Of a DNA stretch of 64,000 bases, positions 43,790 to 52,822 are shown one piece after another. The first letter of the stretch is position 1; each line of letters begins with the position of its first letter. The notes under the pieces were generated by a model, which saw nothing but the letters and a program-made list of their open reading frames with translations, searched no databases and had not been told where the DNA came from. Origin of the DNA: Bacteroidales bacterium (GTDB lineage: Bacteria > Bacteroidota > Bacteroidia > Bacteroidales > Bacteroidaceae); contig SFFB01000002.1 in NCBI GenBank assembly GCA_004557035.1, positions 1-64,000 of the forward strand, given 5' to 3'. The position numbers and the translations under genes were made by a program.

Positions 43790-43866
43790 AGTATGGGTTG
43801 AGGTTGTTGAAATAGTAATTTTTGCAAACTTACGCTTTTTCGGCCAATCGGCAGGGACCTGTGGTG

Positions 43867-43911
43867 CAAAAAAAAGCGCACACCGGCCGATGGGTGTGGC
43901 CGATGTGCGTC
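43867..43911 (-). terminator. Terminator after the DUF4878 gene
   Basis: GCGCACACCGGCC and GGCCGATGTGCGT pair (one mismatch) with nine Ts following on the minus strand. It separates the DUF4878 unit from the GH84 promoter. Confidence 0.75.
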
Positions 43912-43934
43912 TGTATAGGTGTCAGCGTGACGAA

Positions 43935-44012
43935 AAAAAAGAGACTAAGAGTCTAAGAGACTAAGAGAGATTTAGCGGCCAAGCCACTTTTTGTCTCTTT
44001 GTCTCTTTGTCT
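43935..44012. repeat. AG/CT-rich inverted arms
   Basis: AAGAGACTAAGAGTCTAAGAG on the left, TTTAGCGGCCAAGCCACTTT core, TTGTCTCTTTGTCTC on the right; nearly identical core to 38219-38331. Confidence 0.6.
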
Positions 44013-44016
44013 TATC

Positions 44017-44415
44017 TTAGTTGCGTATTTTCCAGTTGCCGTTGTCGTCTTTTTTGAGGCGCATGGTCTTGGTGCTCTTTTGGCCGTTGCCATAGACTAC
44101 CTCCACTTTGATTTTGGCTTTGTCGGCGTCGGCGGCAATGGGTTCTGAGGGCTCGAGGATTTCATAGCTCTCGATGCCGTCCCAAGCCTCAATCTGCTTG
44201 AAGGCTTTCTCTTTGATGAGCGCCACGGTCTGGTCGCGGTCGCGGCTTTCTTCGATGCCGTACAAGAGTTCTGCATAGGCTTCGGCATCGCCCGACTTGA
44301 GGGCCTCCATAGCGGCTTTGGCCACGCCTTGGGGTGAGTTTTCGTGTCCGCCACAGGCGGTGAAGGCGATGAGGGCTACGAGAGCCACGGCGAGGGTGCT
44401 GAATAATTTTTTCAT
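44017..44415 (-). CDS. DUF4878-type lipoprotein
   Basis: MKKLFSTLAVALVALIAFTAC gives a lipoprotein signal with C21; the mature protein is about 112 residues and follows the DUF4878 pattern: SPQGVAKAAMEALKSGDAEAYAELLY, a helical segment, then KIKVEVVYGNGQKSTKTMRLKKDDNGNWKI, an NTF2-like cystatin fold. Function is unknown. Upstream in-frame extension is antisense-like and rejected. It lies 98 bases downstream of the YiiX-like gene on the same strand. Confidence 0.85.
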   Translation of the reverse strand: MKKLFSTLAVALVALIAFTACGGHENSPQGVAKAAMEALKSGDAEAYAELLYGIEESRDRDQTVALIKEKAFKQIEAWDGIESYEILEPSEPIAADADKAKIKVEVVYGNGQKSTKTMRLKKDDNGNWKIRN

Positions 44416-44513
44416 GGTGTGTTTTGTTTTTAAAAGGTTATGGAATAAAGAGGAATAAGAGTTTAATAGAATGGTTGAGAGGATAGAGAAAGTGAAGAGG
44501 GTTGAGAGGGTCC

Positions 44514-45185
44514 TCAAAAGCATCTCACACTGCGGAAACGTCGGTCGGCGTCGATGGCGGTGGGGAGCAGGCAGGTGATGTCTATGCCGGGCAGGTTGTA
44601 GCGGCGTTCGCGCAACCCACGGATGGGACAGCCGGCGGCCGCATAGGCTCTCACGACGAGCTCGGTGCAATAGAGGCGTGTGGAGTCGGCCGTGTCGTAG
44701 TCGTGGTCAAAGAGCAAGCCGCGACGGTAATAGTCCATGGCGGCAAGGGCTGCACGCCGGGCCACGACAGAGTCGGACTGTCGTCTCACTTCGCCAATCT
44801 GAGCCCTACGGGCGTCGAAAAACGCTTCCGGTCGCTCCATTTTTACACGGTCGGGGTCGCCGGGATAATCCGGTTCGCCGGGCACGGCATGCACCACCAT
44901 CTTCACCCCGGCTGAGTCGACTATCATACCGATGTGTGAATAGGCGCCCGAGCGGTCGGCCATCAACACGGCGGTGCTCTCGAGGCTCCTACCGCGGCGC
45001 AACACGATGTCGCCGGCCTGCAGACTGAGGTCGGAGGGCATTATGCTGCCCTCAGCGGCCGAGCAGGCCACAAGCAACAATGTCAAAATGCCGATAAGAA
45101 GGGCGTTAAACTGGTGCACAACGGCAAATGTAGGATTAAAAAACTTAACAAACAAATAAAAATGACTCAAAATGAACTTGTACAA
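44514..45185 (-). CDS. YiiX/YebB-type permuted NlpC/P60 lipoprotein
   Basis: The 223-residue protein has a hydrophobic segment ending LLLVACSAAEG, a lipobox (C41). The catalytic domain shows DLSLQAGDIVLRRGR, the His motif YSHIGMIV, and the Cys motif RLYCTELVVRAYAAAG in reversed order compared with papain, as in permuted P60 families (YiiX). These are predicted peptidases or amidases/acyltransferases of the envelope. The ATG at 45185 gives an atypically long N-region; a GTG at 45119 would give a compact 19-residue signal and may be the real start. Confidence 0.8.
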   Translation of the reverse strand: MYKFILSHFYLFVKFFNPTFAVVHQFNALLIGILTLLLVACSAAEGSIMPSDLSLQAGDIVLRRGRSLESTAVLMADRSGAYSHIGMIVDSAGVKMVVHAVPGEPDYPGDPDRVKMERPEAFFDARRAQIGEVRRQSDSVVARRAALAAMDYYRRGLLFDHDYDTADSTRLYCTELVVRAYAAAGCPIRGLRERRYNLPGIDITCLLPTAIDADRRFRSVRCF

Positions 45186-45420
45186 AATGCGCCATGGCTC
45201 GTGACGCGTTCTTGATGCTTTTTAAGCATAACGCACATTCATTAAACCAACACCTTGTCTTATGCTAACAAATATCAAAAAGCCGATGTGTTTTCCTCAA
45301 ACCATTCTTTATCAAATCATTAGCCGAAAAATTTTAGGGAAGATAAGGAAAAGCGGACGAAAAAGCGTTTCCGTCGGCCCTGCATTAAGGGGAAAAATCG
45401 GCTCGGATAAGGCCGGTTTT

Positions 45421-45549
45421 TCGTGCCATAAGGACAGGAAAAACTCGCCTTATCCCCGTAGACGGCCGAAAGGCACGAAAAAAGCCCCACACAGGGGGCT
45501 CTCTCTTTGTCTTTGTCCAAAGATAGCCCCTCGCGGAGCCACGAAAAAA
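45421..45549 (-). repeat. Promoter-hairpin cassette, copy D
   Basis: On the minus strand: TTTT (45546-45549), 20 bases, TATCTTTG (45518-45525), a purine-rich stretch (GACAAAGACAAAGAGAG), the hairpin AGCCCC/GGGGCT with TTTTTT (45481-45500 region), and then a second nested inverted repeat (AAGGCACGA type arms 45421-45427 and 45471-45478 enclosing ATAAGG/CCTTAT). The rest of the gap 45186-45854 contains only a weak frame and the probable feoB promoter. Confidence 0.45.
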
Positions 45550-45761
45550 GACAAAAGGCCGACGCGCTCACCCGCTATGGGTAGTGCCGACGTGGCAGCA
45601 GCCCACGTGTGGCAAGAATATACCCAACGGCAGCGATTGTAGGGACAAAGAAGAGGCTCTAACTTTGGCCTTACAGCACAAGTTGGCGATAACAAAAGCC
45701 CAAAGGCGCAATCTAACACCGAAACAACCCGCCAACGCATACTACCCACCGAAAAAATGCG

Positions 45762-45769
45762 TAACTTCG
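45762..45769 (+). promoter_or_regulatory. Possible -7 box of feoB
   Basis: TAACTTCG resembles TAnnTTTG with one change and lies about 86 bases before the feoB ATG. No clear -33 box or Fur-box palindrome is visible. Confidence 0.3.
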
Positions 45770-45854
45770 CCTTCGCTTTGCTTCAAGACACGCCAATACC
45801 GACAAATGGCAGCACGGCGGCAACGGCACTGCACATAATAACTGCTATCAATCC

Positions 45855-48101
45855 ATGAACCTCTCCCAACTTCAAAACAGCCAATCGGCCTATATATCCG
45901 CTCTCTCGGGTTCAACGCAAATCAGGCGACATCTCGAGGAGATGGGCTTCATTCAAGGACAAAAAGTCACCCGCGTATGGGCCGCACCACCGGGAACGCC
46001 CATCGTCTTCGAAATGAACGGGCAGAAAGTGGCACTGCGCCGCTGCGAAGCCAAGTTGGTTGAGATTGCCGAAGCACAGAGTGAGGCTCTCGCCACGGCC
46101 GAGGCCACTACCGAAGACTTTACCATAGACCCGCTCACCGACGAATTCATCCGCGCCCGACACTGCCACGGCAACTGTGCCGGATGTCCCAGTTGCGGGC
46201 CTCGAAAAAAGCACGCACACACCCCCAAGACCGACACCGAGCGGCCCGTCACCATCTGCCTCGTGGGCAATCCCAACTGCGGTAAAACGGCCTTCTTCAA
46301 CGCCTCGACAGGCGGCCATGAGCGCACGGGCAACTATGCCGGCGTGACAGTGACAAGCACCGAAGGACACACCACCCTCGACGGCCGGCAACTGCGCATT
46401 GTCGACCTGCCCGGCACCTACTCGCTGCGCGCCTTCAGCCCCGAAGAGGCCTATGTGGCCAACGAACTGGCTCGAGGCCGGACCGACGTGGTGGTGAACG
46501 TGATAGACGCCACCAACCTTGAGCGCAACCTGCTGCTCACGCTGCAAATCAAAGCCATGGGCCTGCCTATGGTCTGCGTGCTCAATATGATAGACGAGGT
46601 AGAGCAGAGCGGTAGCCGACTCGACGTGGAAGCCTTGCAAGAACGTCTTGGCATACCGGTGGTGACCACTGCAGCCAATCGCGGCCGAGGCGTGAAAGAC
46701 GCGCTCAGAGCGGCCATAGCCCTTCACCAAAAAAGCCTCAGCGCCGAGCCTTCCCAAACAGACAACGCTCCTTCGCCCACCGACCGCGTGATGGCGGCGA
46801 TGCGGCCTTCGCCCTACACAAGAGCCAAAGCCATACGCGCCCTGCTCGACGGCATCTACATTCCCTCAGAGAGCAAGGCTTCACGGCTTTCCACCCACAT
46901 CGACAAACTGATGGCCCGCACGCCCGTGGCCTATCTCGTCTTTTTTGCCCTAATGGGCCTCATCTTTTATGCCACCTTCACCCTCGGCGCCTATCCCATG
47001 GACTGGATGAATGCCGGCATCGAAGCGCTCTCGGCCACCATCAGCAGTCAGCTCAGCGACGGATGGGCCAAAGACCTGCTGCTGGACGGCGTGGTGGCCG
47101 GCGTGGGTAGCGTCATCGTGTTTCTACCCAACATTCTCATCCTCTATTTCTTCATTTCGCTTCTCGAAGACTCGGGCTACATGGCACGCACGGCCTTGCT
47201 GGCCGACCCCCTGCTGCGCCGCATGGGACTCCACGGCAAGTCTTTCATTCCGATGATGATGGGCTTCGGTTGTAATGTGCCGGCAGTAATGGCCACGCGC
47301 ACCATCGAGAGTCGCAAAAGCCGCCTCATCACGATGATGACGCTGCCGTTTATGTCGTGCTCGGCCCGGTTGCCGGTCTATACGGTGGTGTGTGGCGCCT
47401 TCTTCCCCGACCATGCGGCCCTCGTTATGCTGTGCCTCTATGTGGCCGGCATTGTCATAGCCTTTGTCGCCGCTGCGGTGCTGAGTCGCGTCATTCACCC
47501 CGGCGAAGAGAGTCATTTCGTGATGGAAATGCCGCCCTATCGCATGCCCGTGATGCGCGGCGTGATGCGCCACAGCTGGGAAAAAGGCCGTCAATATCTG
47601 CGCAAGATGGGTGGAATTATCTTGGTGGCTGCCGTGGTGGTTTGGGCCTTGGGCTACTTCCCCTCGGGCACCGACGATTCGGTCACTCCGGCCGAGCGTC
47701 AAGAGCAGTCGTATCTGGGTCAAATCGGTCACGCCATCGAGCCGGTCATGAGTCCGTTGGGCTGCGACTGGCGTATGGGTGTGGGCATCGTGGCCGGCGT
47801 GGGCGCCAAAGAGTTGGTAGTGAGCACACTCGGTGTGCTCTACAACACGCCCGAAACTGACGACGCCGACGCCTCCGAAGGTCATCTCATGGCCACAATG
47901 AGCCGCAGCGGCATCACGCCGGCGGCGGCAATGGGCTTTCTCGTGTTTGTGCTGCTCTATTTCCCCTGCCTGGCCACCATTGCCGCCATAAAAGCCGAAA
48001 GCGGCCGCTGGAAATATGCCCTCTTCACCGCCACCTACACCACCCTCGTGGCCTATGCAATGGCCTTCGTGGTCTACAGGCTGGCTTTGATGTGGCTCTG
48101 A
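45855..48101 (+). CDS. feoB: Ferrous iron transporter, FeoA-FeoB fusion
   Basis: The 748-residue protein begins with a FeoA-type SH3 domain (residues 1-75: STQIRRHLEEMGFIQGQKV), then a linker with HCHGNCAGCPSC, then the FeoB G domain with G1 GNPNCGKT (about 137-144), G3 DLPGTYSL and G4 NMID, and an inner-membrane region with two Gate motifs (FIPMMMGFGCNVPAVMATR and PFMSCSARLPVY). It imports Fe2+ under anaerobic conditions. The FeoA-FeoB fusion is common in Bacteroidota. Cys-rich linker is described under findings. Confidence 0.96.
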   Translation: MNLSQLQNSQSAYISALSGSTQIRRHLEEMGFIQGQKVTRVWAAPPGTPIVFEMNGQKVALRRCEAKLVEIAEAQSEALATAEATTEDFTIDPLTDEFIRARHCHGNCAGCPSCGPRKKHAHTPKTDTERPVTICLVGNPNCGKTAFFNASTGGHERTGNYAGVTVTSTEGHTTLDGRQLRIVDLPGTYSLRAFSPEEAYVANELARGRTDVVVNVIDATNLERNLLLTLQIKAMGLPMVCVLNMIDEVEQSGSRLDVEALQERLGIPVVTTAANRGRGVKDALRAAIALHQKSLSAEPSQTDNAPSPTDRVMAAMRPSPYTRAKAIRALLDGIYIPSESKASRLSTHIDKLMARTPVAYLVFFALMGLIFYATFTLGAYPMDWMNAGIEALSATISSQLSDGWAKDLLLDGVVAGVGSVIVFLPNILILYFFISLLEDSGYMARTALLADPLLRRMGLHGKSFIPMMMGFGCNVPAVMATRTIESRKSRLITMMTLPFMSCSARLPVYTVVCGAFFPDHAALVMLCLYVAGIVIAFVAAAVLSRVIHPGEESHFVMEMPPYRMPVMRGVMRHSWEKGRQYLRKMGGIILVAAVVVWALGYFPSGTDDSVTPAERQEQSYLGQIGHAIEPVMSPLGCDWRMGVGIVAGVGAKELVVSTLGVLYNTPETDDADASEGHLMATMSRSGITPAAAMGFLVFVLLYFPCLATIAAIKAESGRWKYALFTATYTTLVAYAMAFVVYRLALMWL

Positions 48102-48106
48102 CGGAA

Positions 48107-48243
48107 ATAGTCTAAAAGACGAAGAAACTAAAAGACAAAAAGAGTGGCTTCGCTCCTTATTGCTTGGATGGCAATGGGGCGAAGCCACTCTTTATCTCTT
48201 GGTCTCTTTGTCTTTTAATCTTTTTGTCTCTTTGACTCTTCGT
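48107..48243. terminator. Bidirectional terminator between feoB and the AraC gene
   Basis: Perfect 13-bp stem AGAGTGGCTTCGC (48141-48153) with its complement (48179-48191), flanked by AAAAGACAAA and TTTATCTCTTGGTCTC arms that extend the pairing. It lies between convergent genes. Confidence 0.7.
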
Positions 48244-48244
48244 C

Positions 48245-49144
48245 TCACTTCTCGAGTTCGTGACGATAGTCTGACGGCGAAAGGCCGGTGGCGTTTTTGA
48301 AATACTTGCCCAAGAAACTCTGACTGGTGAAATGCAGGGCCTGAGCAATCTCCTTGACCGAAAGCGACGTGTCGGTGAGCAGGCGCTTGGCCTCGGAAAT
48401 GACGAAAGTGGTGATCCACTGCCCGGCCGTCTGACCGCTCACGGCCTTGACCACCTCCGAAAGATATTTAGGCGTGAGGCAAAGACGGTCACTATACCAG
48501 GTGACACTGCGCTGCTCACGGAAATGCTCGTCGAGCAGGTGGAGGAAACGGTCGAAGACGGCATAGCCGGCGGCATGCTCACCTTGGGTGTCGGGATAGC
48601 GTTGCTCGAGGATGCCACACACGTCGAAATAGGCCATACGCAGCAAAAGCGACAGCTGCTCGCCCAAGAAACGCCGCGACGTCACCGTCGAAAGCCGATA
48701 GCGCATGAATTCGTAGGTGTGATGCAGATGGGCGAGACTGTCGGCATCGAGATGCACCACAGGTTCTTTATAAATGAACCGCAGATAGGGCCACAACTGA
48801 TGGAGCCCCATGATGGAGTCGGCCAGACACTCGCGCGAGACAAGGAGCGCCATGGCGCGAAAATCGTCGGTCTTGCTCTGCCAACTCATCACCGACTGGC
48901 CCACACAGAGCAACAGGTCGCCACAAGTCACACGCACCTCTCTCTCGCCCAGCCATACCACGGCACTGCCGGCTGTGCAGATGCCAAACACCAAGAAGGC
49001 GGGCTGAAACTTTTCGCCCGACACCTCTAAGTCTTCAAAACGGTCGATAATCGTGAGACGGCCTGAGAGATAGGGCATGGCGCCACCCCCAAGTTCACGG
49101 GCTTCGTCGAGGCTGAGCTGACGTATGGGTGCTGCATGTGACAT
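48245..49144 (-). CDS. AraC-family transcriptional regulator
   Basis: Start MSHAAPIRQLSLDEARELG gives 299 residues. The N-terminal half has a cupin-like sensor (GICTAGSAVVWLGEREVRVTCGDLLLCVGQ); the C-terminal 100 residues form the double HTH (LTPKYLSEVVKAVSGQTAGQWI and SVKEIAQALHFTSQSFLGKYFKNATGLSPSDYR). Target genes and ligand are unknown; it is divergent from dxs with a 274-base shared upstream region. A minus-strand TAAACTTG (49193-49200) is a candidate -7 box. Confidence 0.92.
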   Translation of the reverse strand: MSHAAPIRQLSLDEARELGGGAMPYLSGRLTIIDRFEDLEVSGEKFQPAFLVFGICTAGSAVVWLGEREVRVTCGDLLLCVGQSVMSWQSKTDDFRAMALLVSRECLADSIMGLHQLWPYLRFIYKEPVVHLDADSLAHLHHTYEFMRYRLSTVTSRRFLGEQLSLLLRMAYFDVCGILEQRYPDTQGEHAAGYAVFDRFLHLLDEHFREQRSVTWYSDRLCLTPKYLSEVVKAVSGQTAGQWITTFVISEAKRLLTDTSLSVKEIAQALHFTSQSFLGKYFKNATGLSPSDYRHELEK

Positions 49145-49318
49145 AGGCTGAAAAGGATGATTAAATGACGTTTGGGAGGGTTTAGAACAATGCAAGTTTA
49201 CGAATAATCAAGGAATTGAAAGGCGGGGGAAGCCGTTTTTTTGAATGATCAGCCTTATTCGGGCTCGGCCTCGGCCGTTTTTTTAAGTTATCTGCAAGCG
49301 GTTTTTCTTTTTTTATAG

Positions 49319-49326
49319 TAATTTTG
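49319..49326 (+). promoter_or_regulatory. -7 box of dxs
   Basis: TAATTTTG, 93 bases before the dxs ATG, after a T-rich tract. No matching -33 TTTG at standard spacing. Confidence 0.45.
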
Positions 49327-49418
49327 CCTTCGTGCCCTATGTCTGCACAAGGCCACACAAGCCTACAACATCGACAGACCACACCGACACGGCCCATTCC
49401 AAGGACTTCAACCCCGAC

Positions 49419-51338
49419 ATGCAAGAAGACAACCACTTCAAATATCTCAACCATATCAATTCCCCCGCAGACTTGCGCGGCTATGCCCTCGACGAACTGC
49501 CCGAAATATGCCGGGAGCTGCGACAGGACATCATCGACGAACTGGCCGACAACCCCGGACACTTCGCCTCAAGTCTCGGCACGGTGGAACTGACCGTGGC
49601 CCTGCACTATGTGTTCGACACGCCCGAAGACCGTATCGTCTGGGACGTGGGACACCAGGCCTACGGGCACAAAATCATCACCGGCCGACGCGACCAATTC
49701 AAAACCAACCGCAAACTGGGCGGTATTCGCCCCTTTCCCTCTCCACTTGAAAGCCCATACGACACCTTCGCCTGCGGCCACGCCTCAAACTCCATCAGTG
49801 CGGCCTTGGGTATGGCCTTGGCGGCCGTGAGAGACTCTGGGAACGAGAGCCGACATGTGGTGGCAGTCATCGGCGACGGCGCCATGAGCGGCGGACTGGC
49901 CTTTGAAGGACTCAACAATGCCTCCGACACGCCCAACAACATGCTCATCATTCTCAACGACAACAACATGAGCATCGACTCGGCCGTGGGCGGCATGAAG
50001 GAATATCTGGGCCACCTCCACACGGGACGCACCTACAACCGCCTGCGACTGGGATTGAGCAAGCAAATGTCGCGATGGGGACTGCTCAACGAGAAACGCA
50101 AAGGGCGCATCTTGCGCTTCAATAACTCGCTCAAAGCCCTGCTGGGCGGACAACAGAATATCTTTGAGGGCATGAACATCCGCTATTTCGGACCCACCGA
50201 CGGGCACAACGTCAAGGGGCTCGTGCGCACGCTCAGAGAAATCAAGGATATGAAAGGCCCCAAACTGCTCCACATCCACACGGTCAAAGGCAAGGGTTTC
50301 AAGCCGGCCGAGGAAGCAGCCACCGAATGGCACGCTCCGGGACGCTTCGACAAAGACAGCGGCGAGCGCATCACGACCGGCACAGGCGGCACGCCACGCT
50401 TTCAAGACGTGTTTGGCGAGACGCTGCTCGAACTGGCACGAATGAACGACCGCATCGTGGGGGTGACACCGGCCATGCCGACGGGTTGCTCGATGAACAT
50501 TATGATGAAGGCCATGCCCGAGCGCACTTTCGACGTGGGCATTGCCGAAGGTCATGCCGTGACTTTCTCTGCCGGTATGGCCAAAGACGGTCTGCTGCCT
50601 TTCTGTAACATCTACTCTTCTTTTGCCCAAAGAGCTTACGACAATATCATACACGACGCCGCCTTGCTCTCGCTGCCGGTGGTGATATGCCTTGACCGCG
50701 CCGGACTGGTGGGCGAAGACGGTCCCACACACCACGGGGCCTTCGACCTGGCTGCGCTACGGCCCATACCGAACCTGACCATTGCCTCGCCGCTTGACGA
50801 AGCCGAACTGCGCCGGTTGATGTACACGGCACAACTGCCGGGCAAAGGCACTTTCGTCATTCGCTACCCGAGAGGCAAAGGCCGACTGGCCGACTGGCGC
50901 TGTCCACTCGAAGCAATTCCCGTGGGCAAAGGGCGGCGACTGAGAGACGGCGAAAAGGTGGCCGTGGTTTCCATTGGGCCGATAGGGCTCGAAGCGGCCG
51001 ACGCCATAGACACGGTGAAGGCCGAGACGGGCATTGAGGTGGCTCACTACGACTTGCGTTTTCTCAAACCCTTGGACGAGGCTCTGCTCGAAGAGGTGGC
51101 ACAGCGTTTCACCCACATCGTGACCATCGAAGACGGCGTGAGAGCCGGCGGAATGGGCTCGGCCGTATTGGAATGGATGGCCGACCACGGCTTCTCCCCG
51201 TCCATCGTCCGCCTGGGCCTGCCCGACGAATTTGTGGAGCACGGCACCGTGGCCCAACTCCGGGCCATCACCCACACCGACCAAGCCCACATAGCCGAGG
51301 CCATAAAGGAGCAAATCAAGCGACAAACCGACGCTTGA
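49419..51338 (+). CDS. dxs: 1-deoxy-D-xylulose-5-phosphate synthase
   Basis: From MQEDNHFKYLNHINSPADLR the protein is 639 residues, the standard DXS length. GHQAYGHKIITGRRD, the thiamine diphosphate motif GDGAMSGGLAFEGLNNA (about residue 150) and the central EGHAVTFSAGMAKDGLLPFCNIYSSFAQRAYDNIIHD with the catalytic Glu are present. It condenses pyruvate and glyceraldehyde 3-phosphate to DXP for isoprenoids, and DXP is also the ThiG substrate. An upstream in-frame ATG at 49332 adds a low-complexity Thr-rich stretch and is rejected. Confidence 0.96.
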   Translation: MQEDNHFKYLNHINSPADLRGYALDELPEICRELRQDIIDELADNPGHFASSLGTVELTVALHYVFDTPEDRIVWDVGHQAYGHKIITGRRDQFKTNRKLGGIRPFPSPLESPYDTFACGHASNSISAALGMALAAVRDSGNESRHVVAVIGDGAMSGGLAFEGLNNASDTPNNMLIILNDNNMSIDSAVGGMKEYLGHLHTGRTYNRLRLGLSKQMSRWGLLNEKRKGRILRFNNSLKALLGGQQNIFEGMNIRYFGPTDGHNVKGLVRTLREIKDMKGPKLLHIHTVKGKGFKPAEEAATEWHAPGRFDKDSGERITTGTGGTPRFQDVFGETLLELARMNDRIVGVTPAMPTGCSMNIMMKAMPERTFDVGIAEGHAVTFSAGMAKDGLLPFCNIYSSFAQRAYDNIIHDAALLSLPVVICLDRAGLVGEDGPTHHGAFDLAALRPIPNLTIASPLDEAELRRLMYTAQLPGKGTFVIRYPRGKGRLADWRCPLEAIPVGKGRRLRDGEKVAVVSIGPIGLEAADAIDTVKAETGIEVAHYDLRFLKPLDEALLEEVAQRFTHIVTIEDGVRAGGMGSAVLEWMADHGFSPSIVRLGLPDEFVEHGTVAQLRAITHTDQAHIAEAIKEQIKRQTDA

Positions 51339-51402
51339 CTCTGCCCAACCACGATCGGACTGCTCAGGCAGAACTACATTTCTAAAGCAAAACAAATCTC
51401 AC

Positions 51403-52746
51403 ATGAAAATCATCATAGCCGGCGCCGGCGCAGTGGGAACCCACTTGGCCAAGCTGCTTTCGAAAGAACAACACGACATCACGCTCATCGACGAGTCGGC
51501 CGAAAGACTGGAAGGCATCGGCGCCAACTTTGAACTGCTCACCACCTGCGCCTCGCCCTCGTCCATCAAGGTGCTCCAACAGGCTGAAGTGGGCGATGCC
51601 GACCTCTTCATCGGTGTCACACCCGACGAGGCCCACAACATGACCTGCTGCATGTTGGCTTCAAAGCTCGGCGCCAAACGCACGGTGGCACGCGTGGACA
51701 ATTATGAATATACGCGCGCGGAACACCGAGACTTTTTCAAGACCGTGGGCATAGACTCCATCATTTACCCCGAAATGCTCGCCGGACGCGAGATTATGCA
51801 CAACGTAAAGCACAGCTGGGTGAGACAATGGCTCGAAATTCAAGACGGCGCTCTGCTCATGCTGGGCATAAAGGTGAGAGAAGGCGCACTCATCCTGGGC
51901 GCACCACTCTATAAGCTCTGCGGCCCCGAAGCGCCCTACCACATCGTGGCTATCAAGCGCGGACAAGAAACCATCATACCACACGGTCACGACGAAGTGA
52001 TGCCGGACGACCTGGTCTACTTCATGACGACGCCCAAATATGTGGACTATATCCGCGACATCACCGACAAGCAAGACTACCCCGAGGTGAAGAACGTCTT
52101 CTTTATGGGTGGCGGCAGCACGGCCGTTCAGGCGCTCTACTACAAGCCCGACTATATGCACGTGAAAATCGTGGAGTCTGACCGCTCACGCTGTGAGAGA
52201 CTGAATGAAATCATCGAAGCACGCCACACGCTGGTCATCCACGGCGACGGGCGCGACATAGACCTGCTTCAAGACGAAGGCATCTCTGACGCAGAGGCTT
52301 TTGTGGCTATCACCGAAAGTGCCGAGGCCAACATCCTGGCCTGTCTCGAAGCCAAAAGACTGGGCGTGAGAAAGACGGTGGCCATGGTGGAAAACCTTGA
52401 CTACATAGCGATGGCCGAAAGCCTCGACATCGGCACCATTATCAACAAGAAAACCTTTGCAGCCAACCATATCTACCAACTGATGCTCAAAGCCGACGTG
52501 TCGACAATGAAGACGCTCAACGTGGTGGGCGCCGACGTGGCTGAGTTTGTGGTTAAAGAGGGTTCGCGCATCACTAAGGCGCAAGTCAAAGACCTTGCTC
52601 TGCCTGCCACCGTCACGCTTGGCGGACTGGTGAGAGAGGGAAAAGGCATACTCATCGGCGGTCTGACGCAAATCCAACCCGGCGACCGCGTTGTGGCCTT
52701 CTGTCTGGAAAACAGCATCAAGAAACTCGAGAAACTCTTCAAATAA
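51403..52746 (+). CDS. trkA: Trk potassium uptake regulatory subunit TrkA
   Basis: A 447-residue cytoplasmic protein with two RCK units. MKIIIAGAGAVGTHLAKLLS is the first NAD-binding loop; NVFFMGGGSTAVQALYY starts the second RCK-N half, each followed by an RCK-C domain (LGIKVREGALILGAPLYKL and VVGADVAEFVVKEGSRITKAQVKDL). It gates the TrkH channel. Starts 64 bases after dxs, probably same transcript. Confidence 0.95.
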   Translation: MKIIIAGAGAVGTHLAKLLSKEQHDITLIDESAERLEGIGANFELLTTCASPSSIKVLQQAEVGDADLFIGVTPDEAHNMTCCMLASKLGAKRTVARVDNYEYTRAEHRDFFKTVGIDSIIYPEMLAGREIMHNVKHSWVRQWLEIQDGALLMLGIKVREGALILGAPLYKLCGPEAPYHIVAIKRGQETIIPHGHDEVMPDDLVYFMTTPKYVDYIRDITDKQDYPEVKNVFFMGGGSTAVQALYYKPDYMHVKIVESDRSRCERLNEIIEARHTLVIHGDGRDIDLLQDEGISDAEAFVAITESAEANILACLEAKRLGVRKTVAMVENLDYIAMAESLDIGTIINKKTFAANHIYQLMLKADVSTMKTLNVVGADVAEFVVKEGSRITKAQVKDLALPATVTLGGLVREGKGILIGGLTQIQPGDRVVAFCLENSIKKLEKLFK

Positions 52747-52822
52747 CGACGGTGGCACTCGGCCCGACTCATTTGGCGTCATCATTTTGCGTGAGGCGAG
52801 CCGCAAACCACGGTGTTTGTTC

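Noticed and set aside
42590..43801. 403-codon frame opposite GH84
   Set aside because: Shadow of the GH84 gene with no signal peptide or domain.
45262..45642. Possible 126-codon gene in the gap before feoB
   Set aside because: The frame runs across the hairpins of cassette D and reads as basic low-complexity sequence.
49145..49418. Search for a second TPP riboswitch upstream of dxs
   Set aside because: No THI-box core (CTGAGA, CCTGA, GTAGGAA order) is present.
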